From Pyricularia pennisetigena (taxonomy: Eukaryota > Ascomycota > Sordariomycetes > Magnaporthales > Pyriculariaceae), in the NCBI RefSeq assembly GCF_004337985.1, contig NC_043741.1, positions 7,420,032 to 7,484,031 on the forward strand: DNA of 64,000 nucleotides, given 5' to 3'. How positions within the stretch are numbered: position 1 is the stretch's first letter; every line of letters begins with the position of its first letter. The notes under the pieces were generated by a model. The model had not been told where the DNA came from. It saw only the letters and a program-made list of their open reading frames with translations, and searched no databases. Of the stretch, positions 19,219-30,495 are shown piece by piece. A program made the translations under genes and the position numbers.

Positions 19219-20907
19219 TTGTGGGCTGTCATGGGAGCATCCAGATCCCATCAAGTCTAGTCCGTAGTTTGAAGCAGAGTTTTGGCTGCTAGCCACCGCT
19301 CACATACGGCTGTTTTCTATGCAGTGACAATTAACGCACCACTCAAATATGGCGTCGGGCTAATTCGGCGAATGGACTACACCAAGATGATTCATGTTTC
19401 ATGATAGCACATTGTCATTTGCACGGGTTGGTCTTTTCAGTTTACTTACGAATCATAAACGAAACTGGTAGCGAAAGCTAAGCGACTGGTGAATACTGTT
19501 TAAACGAATGTCACCAGAACTGAAGGGTGGGTAAGCGTCGCCGACGTAAGTGGTGCTGTCTCTTAGGCCCATTTCTGTCCCGTCGGCTGAACCTAGGGTC
19601 AAAAAATATAAACCTAGATATACGTCAGTAAACGAATACAGGTTAGAGCTGGAACAAATGGATACTTTAGCGTGGATGCGATAAAACTGTGAAAGGAGTC
19701 GGGTGGAGGTTCTAAACAGAGCATTATTTAAATGAAGATCGGATGATAATAAAAAGCTTCTACCTATTTCAAGTGCTAGCTTACCTCTTCTAGGTTGCCG
19801 TCAAAGATGATAGGTTTCCCTACTTGTACCATAGTATACAGCAGTATTGCTAGCTAAGAAGTTTTTAAATATATATTTATCTATGCTTATAAAATTCTAT
19901 GAAACTGTGACATGGTCAAAGCTAAAATAGAAGGCCAGAAAAATCGAGATGAGAGAAAAGTGTAGTCTAAATGAACAGAGAAAAAGAAAAACAAATCGGG
20001 TGTTTCAAATCCAAAGCTGAAATTTACCAACTTAGGCCGCCGACCTTTTCGGGCGACAACTTTCCTGCGGATTTCTAAATACAGTTTTCTGGGCTTTACT
20101 GGGACCGCTTGGACGAACACATGATGTTTTCAAAGCTCCCAAGAAAAAATCCAGATTGCATGGTAGCTAAAGATAATAAACAGGTACGGGATGGTGAGCA
20201 TGTTCTCAGCGCCACGCCACAACATTAAGCTTCTCTGAATCAAACAATACCTTGTTACCGTTATTGATACTAACTAGTCTCAGCCTAATTGCAGCTAAGA
20301 TACACAGGCTAACGCTTATAAAGGCTCAAGATGATTCTAAGAATTAACCAAGCATTTGTTTTAATTTTTAAATGTGAAACACTACACAACAACAAACTTT
20401 TCCGAATGAAACTACTGAGCTATGAGTACTCTGCACGGTTCTCTGCAAAGCATCCCATTCTGTGGACGAGAGGCACAGCATCAACTCAATACTTTGCTGC
20501 TCAAGCGCTTAATAAGCATCGTTGTCTAAAAGTGCTCACTTCATGCTGGTGAGCCAAACAGATTGGATCTGCGTCAGCCACCCCGAGTCCGAACAGGCCT
20601 AACCTGAGCTTGGCACTCCGAGTCCGAATGATGCAGATCTCTCAAAAATTCGGGATCAAGGCGGTTCAAGAGTCTCCGGGGAAGTAGGTGCAATTGATCA
20701 CAAGATTCCAAGTGCATCGTCGTCCAGGCCTGAAGGCGACCTATCAATGAAAAGGGGGCTGGGACTTGGTTTCCAAGTAATGTACGTTCAGAGTATACCT
20801 CGACTGACAATCACTTGAAGCCAGTGATTGATTCGCCTGCTTATTTCGTGCTCCTTTCTTTTCCGCTCAAGAAAGTGGATTTGAGAACCTGATTTCGCGA
20901 GTGCAAT
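19219..20907. other. Gene-free spacer
   Basis: AT-rich intergenic DNA between the acyltransferase stop and the dehydrogenase start. The longest frames are below 80 codons and show no family features. It contains the promoter of the dehydrogenase. Confidence 0.4.
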
Positions 20908-21050
20908 ATGGCATCATGGCATCACAAACAGCATATGCCAAACCTGCAAGGCAGAATCGCCTTCGTGACGGGTGGGAAGTAAGTCCGTCTAAGCTGCTGC
21001 GTACAGAAAACGGTGGGAATAGCGCATCACCACTTGAGGGATCCAACTTT

Positions 21051-21082
<32 letters not shown>

Positions 21083-22281
21083 CTGACCTTTTTGACATTA
21101 CAGCGCAGGCATCGGCTACCATACCGTGGTCTTCCTTGCCAAGGCAGGCGCCAAAGTGTACTTTGGAGCTCGGTCAATCTCGAGAGCCGAGGCGGCCTGC
21201 GAGAGGATGTATCGAGAGAACCCCAGCTTGCGGCGTGGGCAGGTCAACTGGTTGCAGGTGGACATGGCCGCCATGAAGAGCGTCCTTGCCGCCTGCGATG
21301 AGCTCCGCGCCGCCGAGTCGAAGCTGCACCTCCTGATTCACAACGCCGCTCATGAAGGGACAGAGCCATCCAAGATGGCAGACTCGGGGATCCAGATCAC
21401 AATGCAGACCAAGTAGAGGCTCCCCCGCGGACTTGATGTGCATTTTGGTTCTTGTTGCTGGTTCTTCCACAAGACATTTCTTTTTACCCGCTGACTTCCT
21501 TGCTGTGATGTAGTTATTTGGCCGTTTTCGCCATGACACAAGAACTTCAGCCAATGCTCAGAGCGGCTGCTTCCGAGAAGGGATCCGATGTTCGCATCAT
21601 CAACGTATGTTTTGTCATTGACTGATCCCTGTTCTGCCTATTTCTGAAAAAAAGAAAAAGCAGTAAAGCCATGCAATCGGGGGGATTGGTAGGCATTCCA
21701 CGCAAGCGCAAAGCTGACATGGCCCAACGTCTGCTCGACAAAAAAAAAAAAAAAAAAAAAAAAAAAAACAGGTGACCTCCAACGCGCCATCTTTAACGCA
21801 CTCGGAGCATTGGCGACCCGACTTTTCCGACCCTCATGGCGGGGACATTTTGTATCCCGCCGGCCGGGCCGACGGCTTCATGGCTGCCATGCGGAGATAC
21901 AGTGTGTCCAAGATAGCCATGAACCTGCTGACCTCGGAACTGCAGTCCCGCTACGACCGAGAGGGTGTGCCTATAATGGTCATGTCCGTCTGTCCCGGGG
22001 CCGTATGGACGCCAGGAACCAAACGTGCCGTACCCTGGTACCTCCTGCCGCTCTCCTACTTCAGTAGCTACAGTGAGGTTGAAGGTCCCAGGCCGGTGCT
22101 GTTTGCCGCGGTGTCTGACGAAGTTCGCCTGCAGAGGATGTATTTCAAGGGGCAATTCATCAGTAGAACCCACCTAGTGATCAAGGGCCACCCCGTCACT
22201 TATGATGCTGTAGCAGGTCAGCAGCTGTGGTCCGCTTCTGAGGCGTTGGTTGACGAATTCAAACGGAAAAAAGACCGATGA
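20908..22281 (+). CDS. Short-chain dehydrogenase/reductase, four exons
   Basis: Exons 20908-20978, 21104-21412, 21514-21604 and 21772-22281 join in frame to 326 residues. All three introns have GT..AG ends (donors GTAAGT, GTAGAG, GTATGT). The spliced protein carries the cofactor motif TGGNAGIG at 21-28, which only appears after joining exons 1 and 2, then IHNAA (the NNAG position) near 107 and INVTS near 157-160. The catalytic pair is Tyr200/Lys204 in YSVSK, followed by SVCPGAVWTPG. It resembles the WW-domain/retinol dehydrogenase-like SDR group that uses NAD(P)H to reduce or oxidise carbonyl and hydroxyl groups. It is the last gene consistent with the metabolite cluster. The first intron holds 28 T in a row and the third has 29 A directly before its CAG acceptor. 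Confidence 0.85.
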
Positions 22282-23911
22282 TAAACACTGTCAGGCTGGT
22301 TGTTCATAATGAATAGAGATAATAAACAGACTGGAGCGCGTGGGATTCTGTGCATTCCACGTCATACGTGGCAGTTTTCGGGAGAATCAGAATGTGAGAA
22401 TGCGCTCATATCCAGATGCAGACCTCACTTTAAGACTACACATGCAGGCAAGGTTAGGTAAATCTTGTGGGTTGGTCTGTTTGCTTGTGCTGTCCGTTGA
22501 TGTAGGCTGCCGACTAGGATCCTGGTAGGGTTATTGAGCCTGCGTGGGCACTGTTTCGGTAGGTCTGTGTGAGAAGTACCGAGACTGAAGGGGCAAAAGA
22601 CGGCGGTTTGTATGGCTACCAAGAAAGAATCTCAAGCAGGTACCTAGTATGGAGATGGAGCAACCTGGACTATCCCAACGACCAGTGATCGGGGCTCTGA
22701 GCTTTTAGGAGGATAGAGCAGCACCAAATCAACATTCCGCTCAGGCTTGTTTGTGTCAGATTCCCCAACGCAGCCCGCTCAGCGTCCCAAGTAGCACCGT
22801 CTGGACGCCATTGATGCGGGACTTGAGTTTCGACTCCTGAGTTAAAGCCTCCACTTTCAACTCTTCGCAGCCGCAGGCAATACTTGCCAGAACCCAGTCG
22901 TAGCCCCATCCGCTGCAATCTTTGTACCAAAGCCACCTTGTGTGGTCAAGCACAGACCAAGGCCTCTATTTTTCTAACAAGTTGCTATTATATTTTCGCT
23001 GTCTTAGTCTATCTTATGCTTGCATGTAGCAGTCATTTGACCCGGCACCTTTACCGGCAGGACCACTAAGGGGAGCGACTGGATTACATTGTTCTTATAA
23101 AGACTTCTGGGGCCTCACGACTGTTGGCTTCATTTCCATCCAGACATCCACGATCTGCGGCAATACAATGACCAGATTTCCGCCTAGACATATTTTGAGG
23201 CGCCGAGTTGCTATGATGAGTCCCGGGTACTGCATTTCACGCGGCTTGAAGGCGAACAGAGTTGAACCTATAGTGAAGAGCGCGGTTATACAAGAATAAA
23301 ACAAGAAATTGGTGCATTTCAGCTTGCGGTTTGCGAGTGTGCAAGCTGCGCAGTTGAAGTGGATGCGGAATTTCAGGTTTTTCTATCTAGACCCAAGAAC
23401 TTCGTTTGAAACGTCTAAGCGTAGTGCTGAACCGTTCCCGCCATTAGGTGAAGATTCTACAGGACTTCCCAAGTTCCCATCACCATTTTCATGAGCTGAA
23501 TGCTGTTCTGGAATTGTCGGAATAAAATGCGTTGAGGTATGAACCGTCATTCAAGTTCAAAGACTGATCGCAAACAATGTCTCTCTGCGGAAATCCACGA
23601 GAAAACAAACGAGGAACCGTATATCTCCTTGACCATGATGCCTGCATTAAGCAAGATACATACCCAGGCACCAGCACAAGGCTGCCATGGCACGCAAGAC
23701 AAGTGCAACAAATCTAGTGACAGCGTGGCGTTTCTTCGCAGTGCCGGGAAAAACATTATGCTACACCTTTAATCTTCCAAAGATCAAGGAAGCTCACATG
23801 ATTACACCGCATATTCTTCAGGTTTCCCTTGGTTCTGAGGTGTGACGATGACCTGCAGCTTGCCCATGCGCGAAATATGCCGAACAAAGAATCCACCCGC
23901 ACGGTGGTCGC
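22282..23911. other. Gene-free spacer, probable right border of the cluster
   Basis: Convergent 3' ends of the dehydrogenase (plus) and the BTB gene (minus). No supported gene or RNA. Confidence 0.4.
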
Positions 23912-25333
23912 TCATTGCCTCGTGGCGTGGAAAACGCGACAGGCGTTCCCACCAGTATTACCCTTGAGGCAGTCGAGGCAGCCATACCACCATCTGTTGC
24001 GTGAGGCTAAGCTCTCGGCAATGAAATTTTTCAGCAGCTTTTCCGGTGGAGAGCTGGCAGCAGTTGCGCATCCGCTTCCCGTGCAAGTGCCCTCCTGCAC
24101 GCTGGGAGTAAGGGCATTGTTCCATGCGTTGCCCCAGCCTCTGCCCCTTCCCCTGCCCCTGCCCCTCGCAGAAGCCCTGTAGCTCCCACCCCCCCTCGCC
24201 GACGTGATGCCGTTCGTGGCCGCGCTACTGTTCGTAGACGAGACGCTGTTCTCGACTGCGGCGTTGAGATCTGCAAAGACGCTCCAAAGATCCATGAGCC
24301 CCTTCCGAGCAAACTCGTCGTAGCTGATGCCCAAGAGCTTGTGTTTTGTCAAGGTCCGTATGTACCGGAGTATCTCTTTGTTACCCTCAGGGCAGTCTTG
24401 GCCGATATGTGGCCATTGTTCCATGTCGAAGGGCAAAAGCATCACATCATGATAGTTCCGCACAATAGCTGCTCGTCTCTTGTTGAGTTCATCTGTTTTT
24501 TTTTTTTTTTTTTTTTTTTTTGAGTTTTTGAGTTTTTGAGTTTTTGACGGTTCAGTCTTAATGAATACGCACTTGTTGGGCAGGCGAACGATCAAGGCGC
24601 CAGACTTACTGATGATCTTGGCCGGCAGGAGAGGATTGTTGATCAAGAGCTGTGTACCAGTTTTGTCCCCAACTATCGGTCCTTTATTGTAGAGCAGAAT
24701 TTGCCAGGCAAGCTCGTTGAACTCTTGTGCCAGATCCGCTAGGTAGGCAAAAAGAAACAAGCGGCTGAAGTCCTCATTGATGTCTGTCTTGCTCATAGCC
24801 TCTCGGTGTGTATGCAGCCAAGTGCTTCCACAGAACCGAAGGATGGGAGTACATTGATACTTGTCACAGAGGACAGCCAGTATTTCCATTAGTTTCAGAC
24901 TTGGAGTGGGCATTTGAAGTTTGAAGTGCAACACTTTGCACAGGATCAACATGGCATTGACATTGTCCGCTGGCAGGGACAAAGGACAGGCAACTCCATC
25001 TGCAAAGTCACAACATTAGCAACGCCTTAATTCGACATGGAAAATCTGGGTGAACTTACTGCTGCGAGCTGTCGCGTAGTTGCTGCCTTCTTTGAAAGGT
25101 CCATGCACAAGCGACCTGAAGACTGCCGAGGCGGTGACCAGAGGATAGGAAGAGACGCGAATCTCAACAACATAATCTTTCTTCTTGGCATTGAGGCTGA
25201 TGAGACCGGCAAATGGCATCGGGGCGCTCGCCATGATCGACTTGTCAAAAGTACGGGGCCCCTTGAGGACCAGCAGCAGGTCGCCATCCGGATCGATATC
25301 GATGCGCTCCACATCTTTCTCTTGCGATTCCAT
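23912..25333 (-). CDS. BTB/POZ-like domain protein with RG-rich tail
   Basis: Exon 1 is 25333-25060; a clear intron (donor GTAAGT, acceptor TTGCAG) leads to exon 2 from 24999. Exon 1 and the start of exon 2 form a BTB-like fold as found in many fungal proteins: GDLLLVLKGP, EIRVSSYPLVTASAVFRSLV, then LPADNVNAMLILCKVLHF and LAVLCDKYQCTPIL. A second intron is likely near 24575-24480 (donor GTGCGT), but the frame also stays open through a 26-base A run (minus strand), which would encode poly-Lys. I could not find a canonical acceptor in the right phase, so this joint is uncertain. The C-terminal part has an RG repeat (RGRGRGRGRG) near the end and several Cys. BTB domains mediate protein contacts; the specific role is unknown. 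Confidence 0.7.
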
Positions 25334-25915
25334 AGGGAACGTGTGACGATAACAAGGATGAAATTAATCGAGTTGTGTCAAAGTCCCACCTAGAATTGGC
25401 AAATTTCCATGGGGACTGTTTTTGGAAGGAAAAGAAGTAGGCAGGCAGTTGACCGGCGGTACAGATAAACGTGACGATAGCGAGGATGAAATGTCGAGTA
25501 ATGTCAAAGTTCCACCTGAGGCAGGTGATATTTATGAGGACTGTTACCACAAAAGGAGATACAAGATTCGCAATGTTTGAGGGAATAACAGTTGTCAGTA
25601 AGGAAGAAAAAGAGGAATTGGCAGTTGACCTACGTGCAAGTGGCGTGGATCCAGTTTCAACACAAAATTTAGTCCGAAATGGGAGCAGCTACTCCGCCAG
25701 GAACTGATCAAAAAGTGAGGGCAACCTGAGGTCAAGGTCAAAACAAGGTGCGGACAACGGACGCAAAGGAGATCATTAGAAAGCAAGATTATGACTATGG
25801 AATTCAATTTGATTTAAGAACAAAAACATAAAATATTCATTCACACAATGAACACAACTCTTTCTACTTATATAAACAGAATGCTTCGACCGACCGACTC
25901 TCACCAGTATTCAAT
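25334..25915. other. Gene-free spacer
   Basis: Lies between the BTB gene start and the stop of the glucanosyltransferase gene. A segment resembling GTGACGATARCRAGGATGAAAT occurs twice in the same orientation (near 25345 and 25470), each followed by a stretch like GTGTCAAAGTYCCACCT, so this is a short direct duplication of about 130 bp spacing. Confidence 0.4.
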
Positions 25916-27599
25916 CTACATCAAAACAGCCGCAGCACCAACGACCGCCGACAAAACGACGACGCCAGCGCCAAAGGCACCATCAAATGCAGCACCCCAG
26001 CCGGCGCCAACCCTCAAAGCGCCGGCGGCGTTCTTACCGCCGCCGCTGCCGCCAGACGCGGCTGCGCTGCTAGCGGCCGACAGCACGCTGGTGCAGGTGC
26101 TGTCCGCCTTGGGGCTCGAGACCACTGAAGCCTGGCCCTTGAAGTCGCAGGCACTGGCGGACTTGCCCTGGTTGTTGTAGTAGGCGTTGAGCGCGTTGCC
26201 CAGCTTCTCGGTGGCGTTGCACATCGAGTAGAGGCCGTAAGTGCCGGTGGAAGCGTCCGTCTTGATGCCGTCGCAGGCCTTGGAGTCCATGCCGCAGACG
26301 GTGCCGAAGAGCGAACCGACCGACTTGGCGTCCGAGGCGATCTTGGCCGAAGGCACGCACGAAAGGGACTGGTACATGCACGAGCAGACCGTCGTGTTGG
26401 GCGACGGCGGCAGCTTCTCGGCAGCCTTCCACTTGTCACCAACGGCGGGGCATGCGCGTGCCGTGTTGGTGGGCTGGTACGAGTTCATGGCAGTGCCCGT
26501 TGGGTAGCCAGACTGGGCGATCTGGGTGGCCAGAGCACCAAAGTCCTTCATGGTAGTGACCGAGTTGCCGGAGAGGGAGACAAGACCTGATTTCAGGATA
26601 GACATGTCAGTCAGCATTTGACGTTGACGGGACTTGTTGATGGAATGGGAAGCACGAGATCAAAAGTAACATACCATAGTCGTTCTGCTCCTGGAAGTAT
26701 TCGTACACGATGCCGCCAGACCAGACCTTGTTCATGTCATTGCTGTAGAGGGCCCCAGTCTCCTGGAAGATACGCGCGGCGGCACCGCCGGGGTTCTGGC
26801 AACCATACTCGGAGAAGAAGACGGGAACGGAGTAGTCCTGGAAGAACTTGGTCCTCTCCTCGTAGCCACTGGCCTGGAAGGTGCTCTTGCCGCACCATTC
26901 GTAAATGTTGTAGCCCCAAAAGTCGACCGACTCCTCGGACTTTCCGCAGTTGAAATAGTTGGCCAGGTTGTCCCTCGTGCCGGCGTCGTCATTGGTCGCA
27001 TAGCCAACGCCCAACCAGCGGCCCAGGTTCTTGCTCTTGATGTATGCCTTGGAGTCACGCACCGCCGCCTTGATGAACGCCGAGGCCTGGGTGTTGGTGG
27101 CGTTGTTGGTGACCTCGTTACCGGCGAAGAAGCCGAGCGTGTTCTGGAACTTGGACAGGTTGTCGATGACGCCCGTGTACCTCGCAAGCAGCGACACGTC
27201 CCAAGAGGGCGAGTCACGCTCTACCGAAATGTCGGGGGCGCTGAGGTCGGCGATAACGTAGATGCCAGCATCGTCGAGGATCTTCATGCAGGTGGTATGG
27301 TCTTTCTTGGGGTCAATCGCGTAGACGCGGATGACGTTGGTGCCGAGTTTGCTGAGCAGCGGAGCGTCTCGGCGGCAGCTGGCCTCATCTGCGAGCGGAT
27401 CGTTGACGTTTGCCGACGTCGCGTCGCCCTGGCCGTTGACGTTGACGCCCTGCTGGTACGCCACGCCGCGAATGTAGAACTGCGTCCCATTCTTGAAGAA
27501 AAGGTACTGACCTTTGGCCGTGATGGGCTCGGTCGCTGCGGCTGCAGCAGATGCAAGTTGCAAGACGCCCAGCGCCTTGGCGAGTTTAATGAAACCCAT
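25916..27599 (-). CDS. GPI-anchored beta-1,3-glucanosyltransferase (GH72 + X8), Gel/Gas family
   Basis: Exon 1 is 27599-26675 and exon 2 is 26586-25916; the intron has donor GTATGT and acceptor TCAG, phase 1. The product is 531 residues. It has a signal peptide (about 1-20), then a GH72 catalytic domain with the two glutamates Glu162 (GNEV) and Glu264 (FSEYG). The Cys-rich X8/CBM43 domain follows at about 365-465, then a Ser/Gly-rich linker and a hydrophobic C-terminus suitable for GPI anchoring. The enzyme cuts and rejoins beta-1,3-glucan chains at the outer face of the plasma membrane and elongates cell-wall glucan. The X8 domain places it in the Gel1/Gas1 subgroup that carries this module. 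All expected catalytic residues are present. Confidence 0.95.
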
Positions 27600-28910
27600 T
27601 TCGGGGGTGGGAGGGGGAAAATGATTGTGGCGGGCTGTAGTAGCACAGGGCGACTTGACCCTTTGGTTTGAAGCTGGGTCTGGGCGTGTGAATGGGGTCA
27701 ATTCTCTTGGCGCCAATGCGGGAAGTAACTACCGGATTGTCTTGGCCGGCCTGGGGAATGCTTGTTGCCGGCAGGGGCTTGAAATTGAGACTTCTTTTGC
27801 GAGAGAGAAAAAAAAAAGAAGAAAACCAAACGAGGGACGTGAAGGAGGTGGGCAAATGGAAGTAGAAATCAACCGATTAATAAGTCCAACGAATGTCGGT
27901 CGGTTTTAATTGCAGTAAACAGTAAAAAGGATGGAATGGAGTTGAAAGAGCAAGAGAAGGGACGAAAAGGAACTGGAAACGGGATTTCTACCTCTCACAC
28001 TCCAAGTGGGTTTGCCTCGACCGACGCTGTTAGGTCCATCCAGGCTGCCTTAGTCATCTAATCCCCAGAATATTTCACACTGGGCAACCCGTCCTGATCA
28101 GATAGTCCCGGGTAAAGGTTGGTCGCCCAGAAATCGTACCTCAAACCGGAAGGGAACAGGATCAGTGCACAGTGCAACCCAGGGGAGACGCGCTACGGCA
28201 TGATGAACGCAGGTTCAGGGGGAGGGGACTGTCTCGGGACATCCTGTTTTTAACGGGGCGCAAATTTCACCAAACGGCTCCAACCCTCTGCCAACTGGTC
28301 GACGGTTCGACGGGGATCCCAATGTCAATCGGCTGGTTTGGTCCCTGGCCCAACCTTGCAAAAATTAGCGTGGAGGCGCCTGAGATAAACCCGGCCCATT
28401 CCCTCAGCGCAAAAGACGTCGCGCGCCTTATGGACAAGGGATGACGCGGCTCCATTGTAAAACGTCAACACGACGATGTGCCTCGTTTAAAAGCGGGGCT
28501 GTTATTTTAAGACGCAAAGAATCTTGGCAGCTGTTGGAATCACCAACAAGGTTTTCCAAGAGGATGTTTTCCGATCCTACAGTAATCGGCCAACTTGGGA
28601 AAGGTTTTGAATGTTATTGCGACTGATCAAAATTTACACGTTTATAGATGAATTGAGGGATTGATCTATCCAAATTTCGCCAATTCATATTTTGAAAAGA
28701 GTCGTCGCCATGTCTGGCACTCGATGCAACTTACTCAGGGGCAATTTTCCTCCCCAGCACACAGCCACAATCGATGTGACAATATCGAGGCAAACAGACG
28801 AGGGCCACGTCTGCTCCCAGAAATACGAGTCTTGCAAAAACAAAAACAAAAAAAAAAAAAAAAATACGGTACGTCATCAACCAATAAAGAAAAACCAAAT
28901 CAGCCTCCAT
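27600..28910. other. Gene-free spacer upstream of the glucanosyltransferase
   Basis: Holds the promoter and 5' leader of the glucanosyltransferase gene (purine-rich GAGAGAGAAAAAA stretch near 27801-27820) and the 3' flank of the transporter gene, with an A run near 28840-28864. No supported gene. Confidence 0.4.
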
Positions 28911-30495
28911 TCACTCCTTCTTCTTGTTCGCCCTGGGCAGGCAGAGCCATAGCATTAGCAGGACAGCAAAAAGCGCAAGGATGATGGGCTGCAGAACCCA
29001 GACACCCTTGGCCTGTGCGATGGCTCCGATTGCAAACGGCAGCACCGCGGCACCCGAGCCGCCAAACGCAGCTGCAAATCCAATGGCGCTCACGTGCAGG
29101 TGCTTCGGCAGCAGCTTGGTCGCCACCACAATTGCTGCCGGGAATAGTGGGCCGATGAAGAAGCCCTGCAGCGCGACAGCCACAACCGAGACGTAGAACT
29201 GCGGCACCAGCCAAAAGACGAGCTGCAACGCCATGACTGGGATGAGGTAGAGCTGCGAGCGTAGGGAATGGGTGTCAGTTACAAACCTAGCAGACCAGAA
29301 AACCAGCAAGCAAAAGTCGACCTGACACGACACTGCAGGGAGTGTGATCAAAACTCACAGTCACGGCCAGCTTGACCCCTAGCTTGGGCGTCACAAACCC
29401 CAGAACAACCCGTCCAACAACCAGCCCCAGCCAAAAGCCCATGGCAGACATGCCGCTTTCGAATCCCGGCGCATTCCGAATCTCCATCATAAACTTGACG
29501 ATCCAGCCGCCAATCGCGACCTCCGCGCCGACATAACACAGTAGGAAAATGGAAATCAGCCAAGCAACCCTCGCGTAGCCCTTCTTGAACAGCGCCTCCC
29601 GCAGCGCTCCCTTCTGCGGCTCCCCGACGCCGGCGCTGCGCGACAGCGAGTCGCGGTACGCCTGTGCGTTCTGGGGCCAAAACGCCGCGGCGGACGTGGC
29701 CAGCTCGAGCCCGGCGAGCCCGATCATGAGGTAGTAGTAGGCGTACCAGGGCTGGCCGAGCCGGGTGATCATGCTGGTGGCGATGAGAGGGGAGACGACG
29801 GCGCCGACGCCGTAGAAGCCGTGCAGGAAGCCCAGGATCTCGTTGGCGCGCGCCATGTTGCCGATCCAGGCGTTCCAGGCCGCGTCGACGAGCCCGTTGC
29901 CGAACCCGGCCAGGCTGAAGGCCACGACCAGCACCGGGTACGGCGGGTGGCAGGCGATGATGATGTATGCGGCCAGGTGCGCCGAGGGCGAGATGAGCGC
30001 CACGCCGCGCTGGCCCCACCACAGGTGCACGTAGTTGTTGATGAGCGCCGAGATGGTGTAGCCGATGAACGGCGACAGGAACACGAGCGACACGACGAGG
30101 TAGCTCAGGTTGTAGTACTGCTCCAGGTAAGGGATCAGAGGACCGTAGGCGGCGTCGTTGGCGCCTGCAACGACAAACGCCCAAAAGGCGGCCGCGATGC
30201 GCGCAATGTTGCTGCGCGGATGGTTCCAGCGCTGCAGCACCTCGGTGGTCGTCGTGGGATGCGGGAGGTCTTGGTTCCGCTCGGCCAGCGACTCGCTGCT
30301 TATGCGCGATGGATTATCGCTCGGCGGGGTTTCGCCCTTCTTTGCGGCGTCTCCAAGGCGGACGCCTTTTCCCCAGCCGTCATCGGCGTCGCCATTGATG
30401 CGGTTGCGGTTGGCTTCGGTCGCAAACGGCTGCTGTGGCGGGAGTTCCTGAAGCTCAGTTGACGTGTTTGTGGCCATTGTTGTTGTGACAATCAT
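28911..30495 (-). CDS. Major facilitator superfamily transporter (Bsc6-like)
   Basis: Exon 1 is 30495-29359 and exon 2 is 29252-28911 (donor GTGAGT, acceptor CGCAG, phase 0), giving 492 residues. A hydrophilic N-terminal tail of about 95 residues precedes some twelve membrane segments in two halves: from IARIAAAFWAFVVAGANDAAYGPL through FWPQNAQ, then from VAWLISIFLLCYVGAEVAIGGWI to the end. The conserved GFGNGLVDAAWNAWIG and GFLHGFYGVGAVVSPLIA segments match fungal MFS members annotated as bypass of stop codon protein 6-like. The substrate is unknown. It ends in a basic/acidic tail (NKKKE). It lies outside the likely metabolite cluster, so a role in product export is possible but unsupported. 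A second Met (residue 7) is an alternative start. Confidence 0.9.

Noticed and set aside
24523..24546. Triple GAGTTTTT repeat as a possible CRISPR-like or telomeric array
   Set aside because: Three 8-base units beside a T run are simple slippage products inside a likely intron.
29348..30184. A 278-codon minus-strand frame parallel to the transporter
   Set aside because: It is in another frame of the MFS gene and is Arg/Pro rich without membrane segments.
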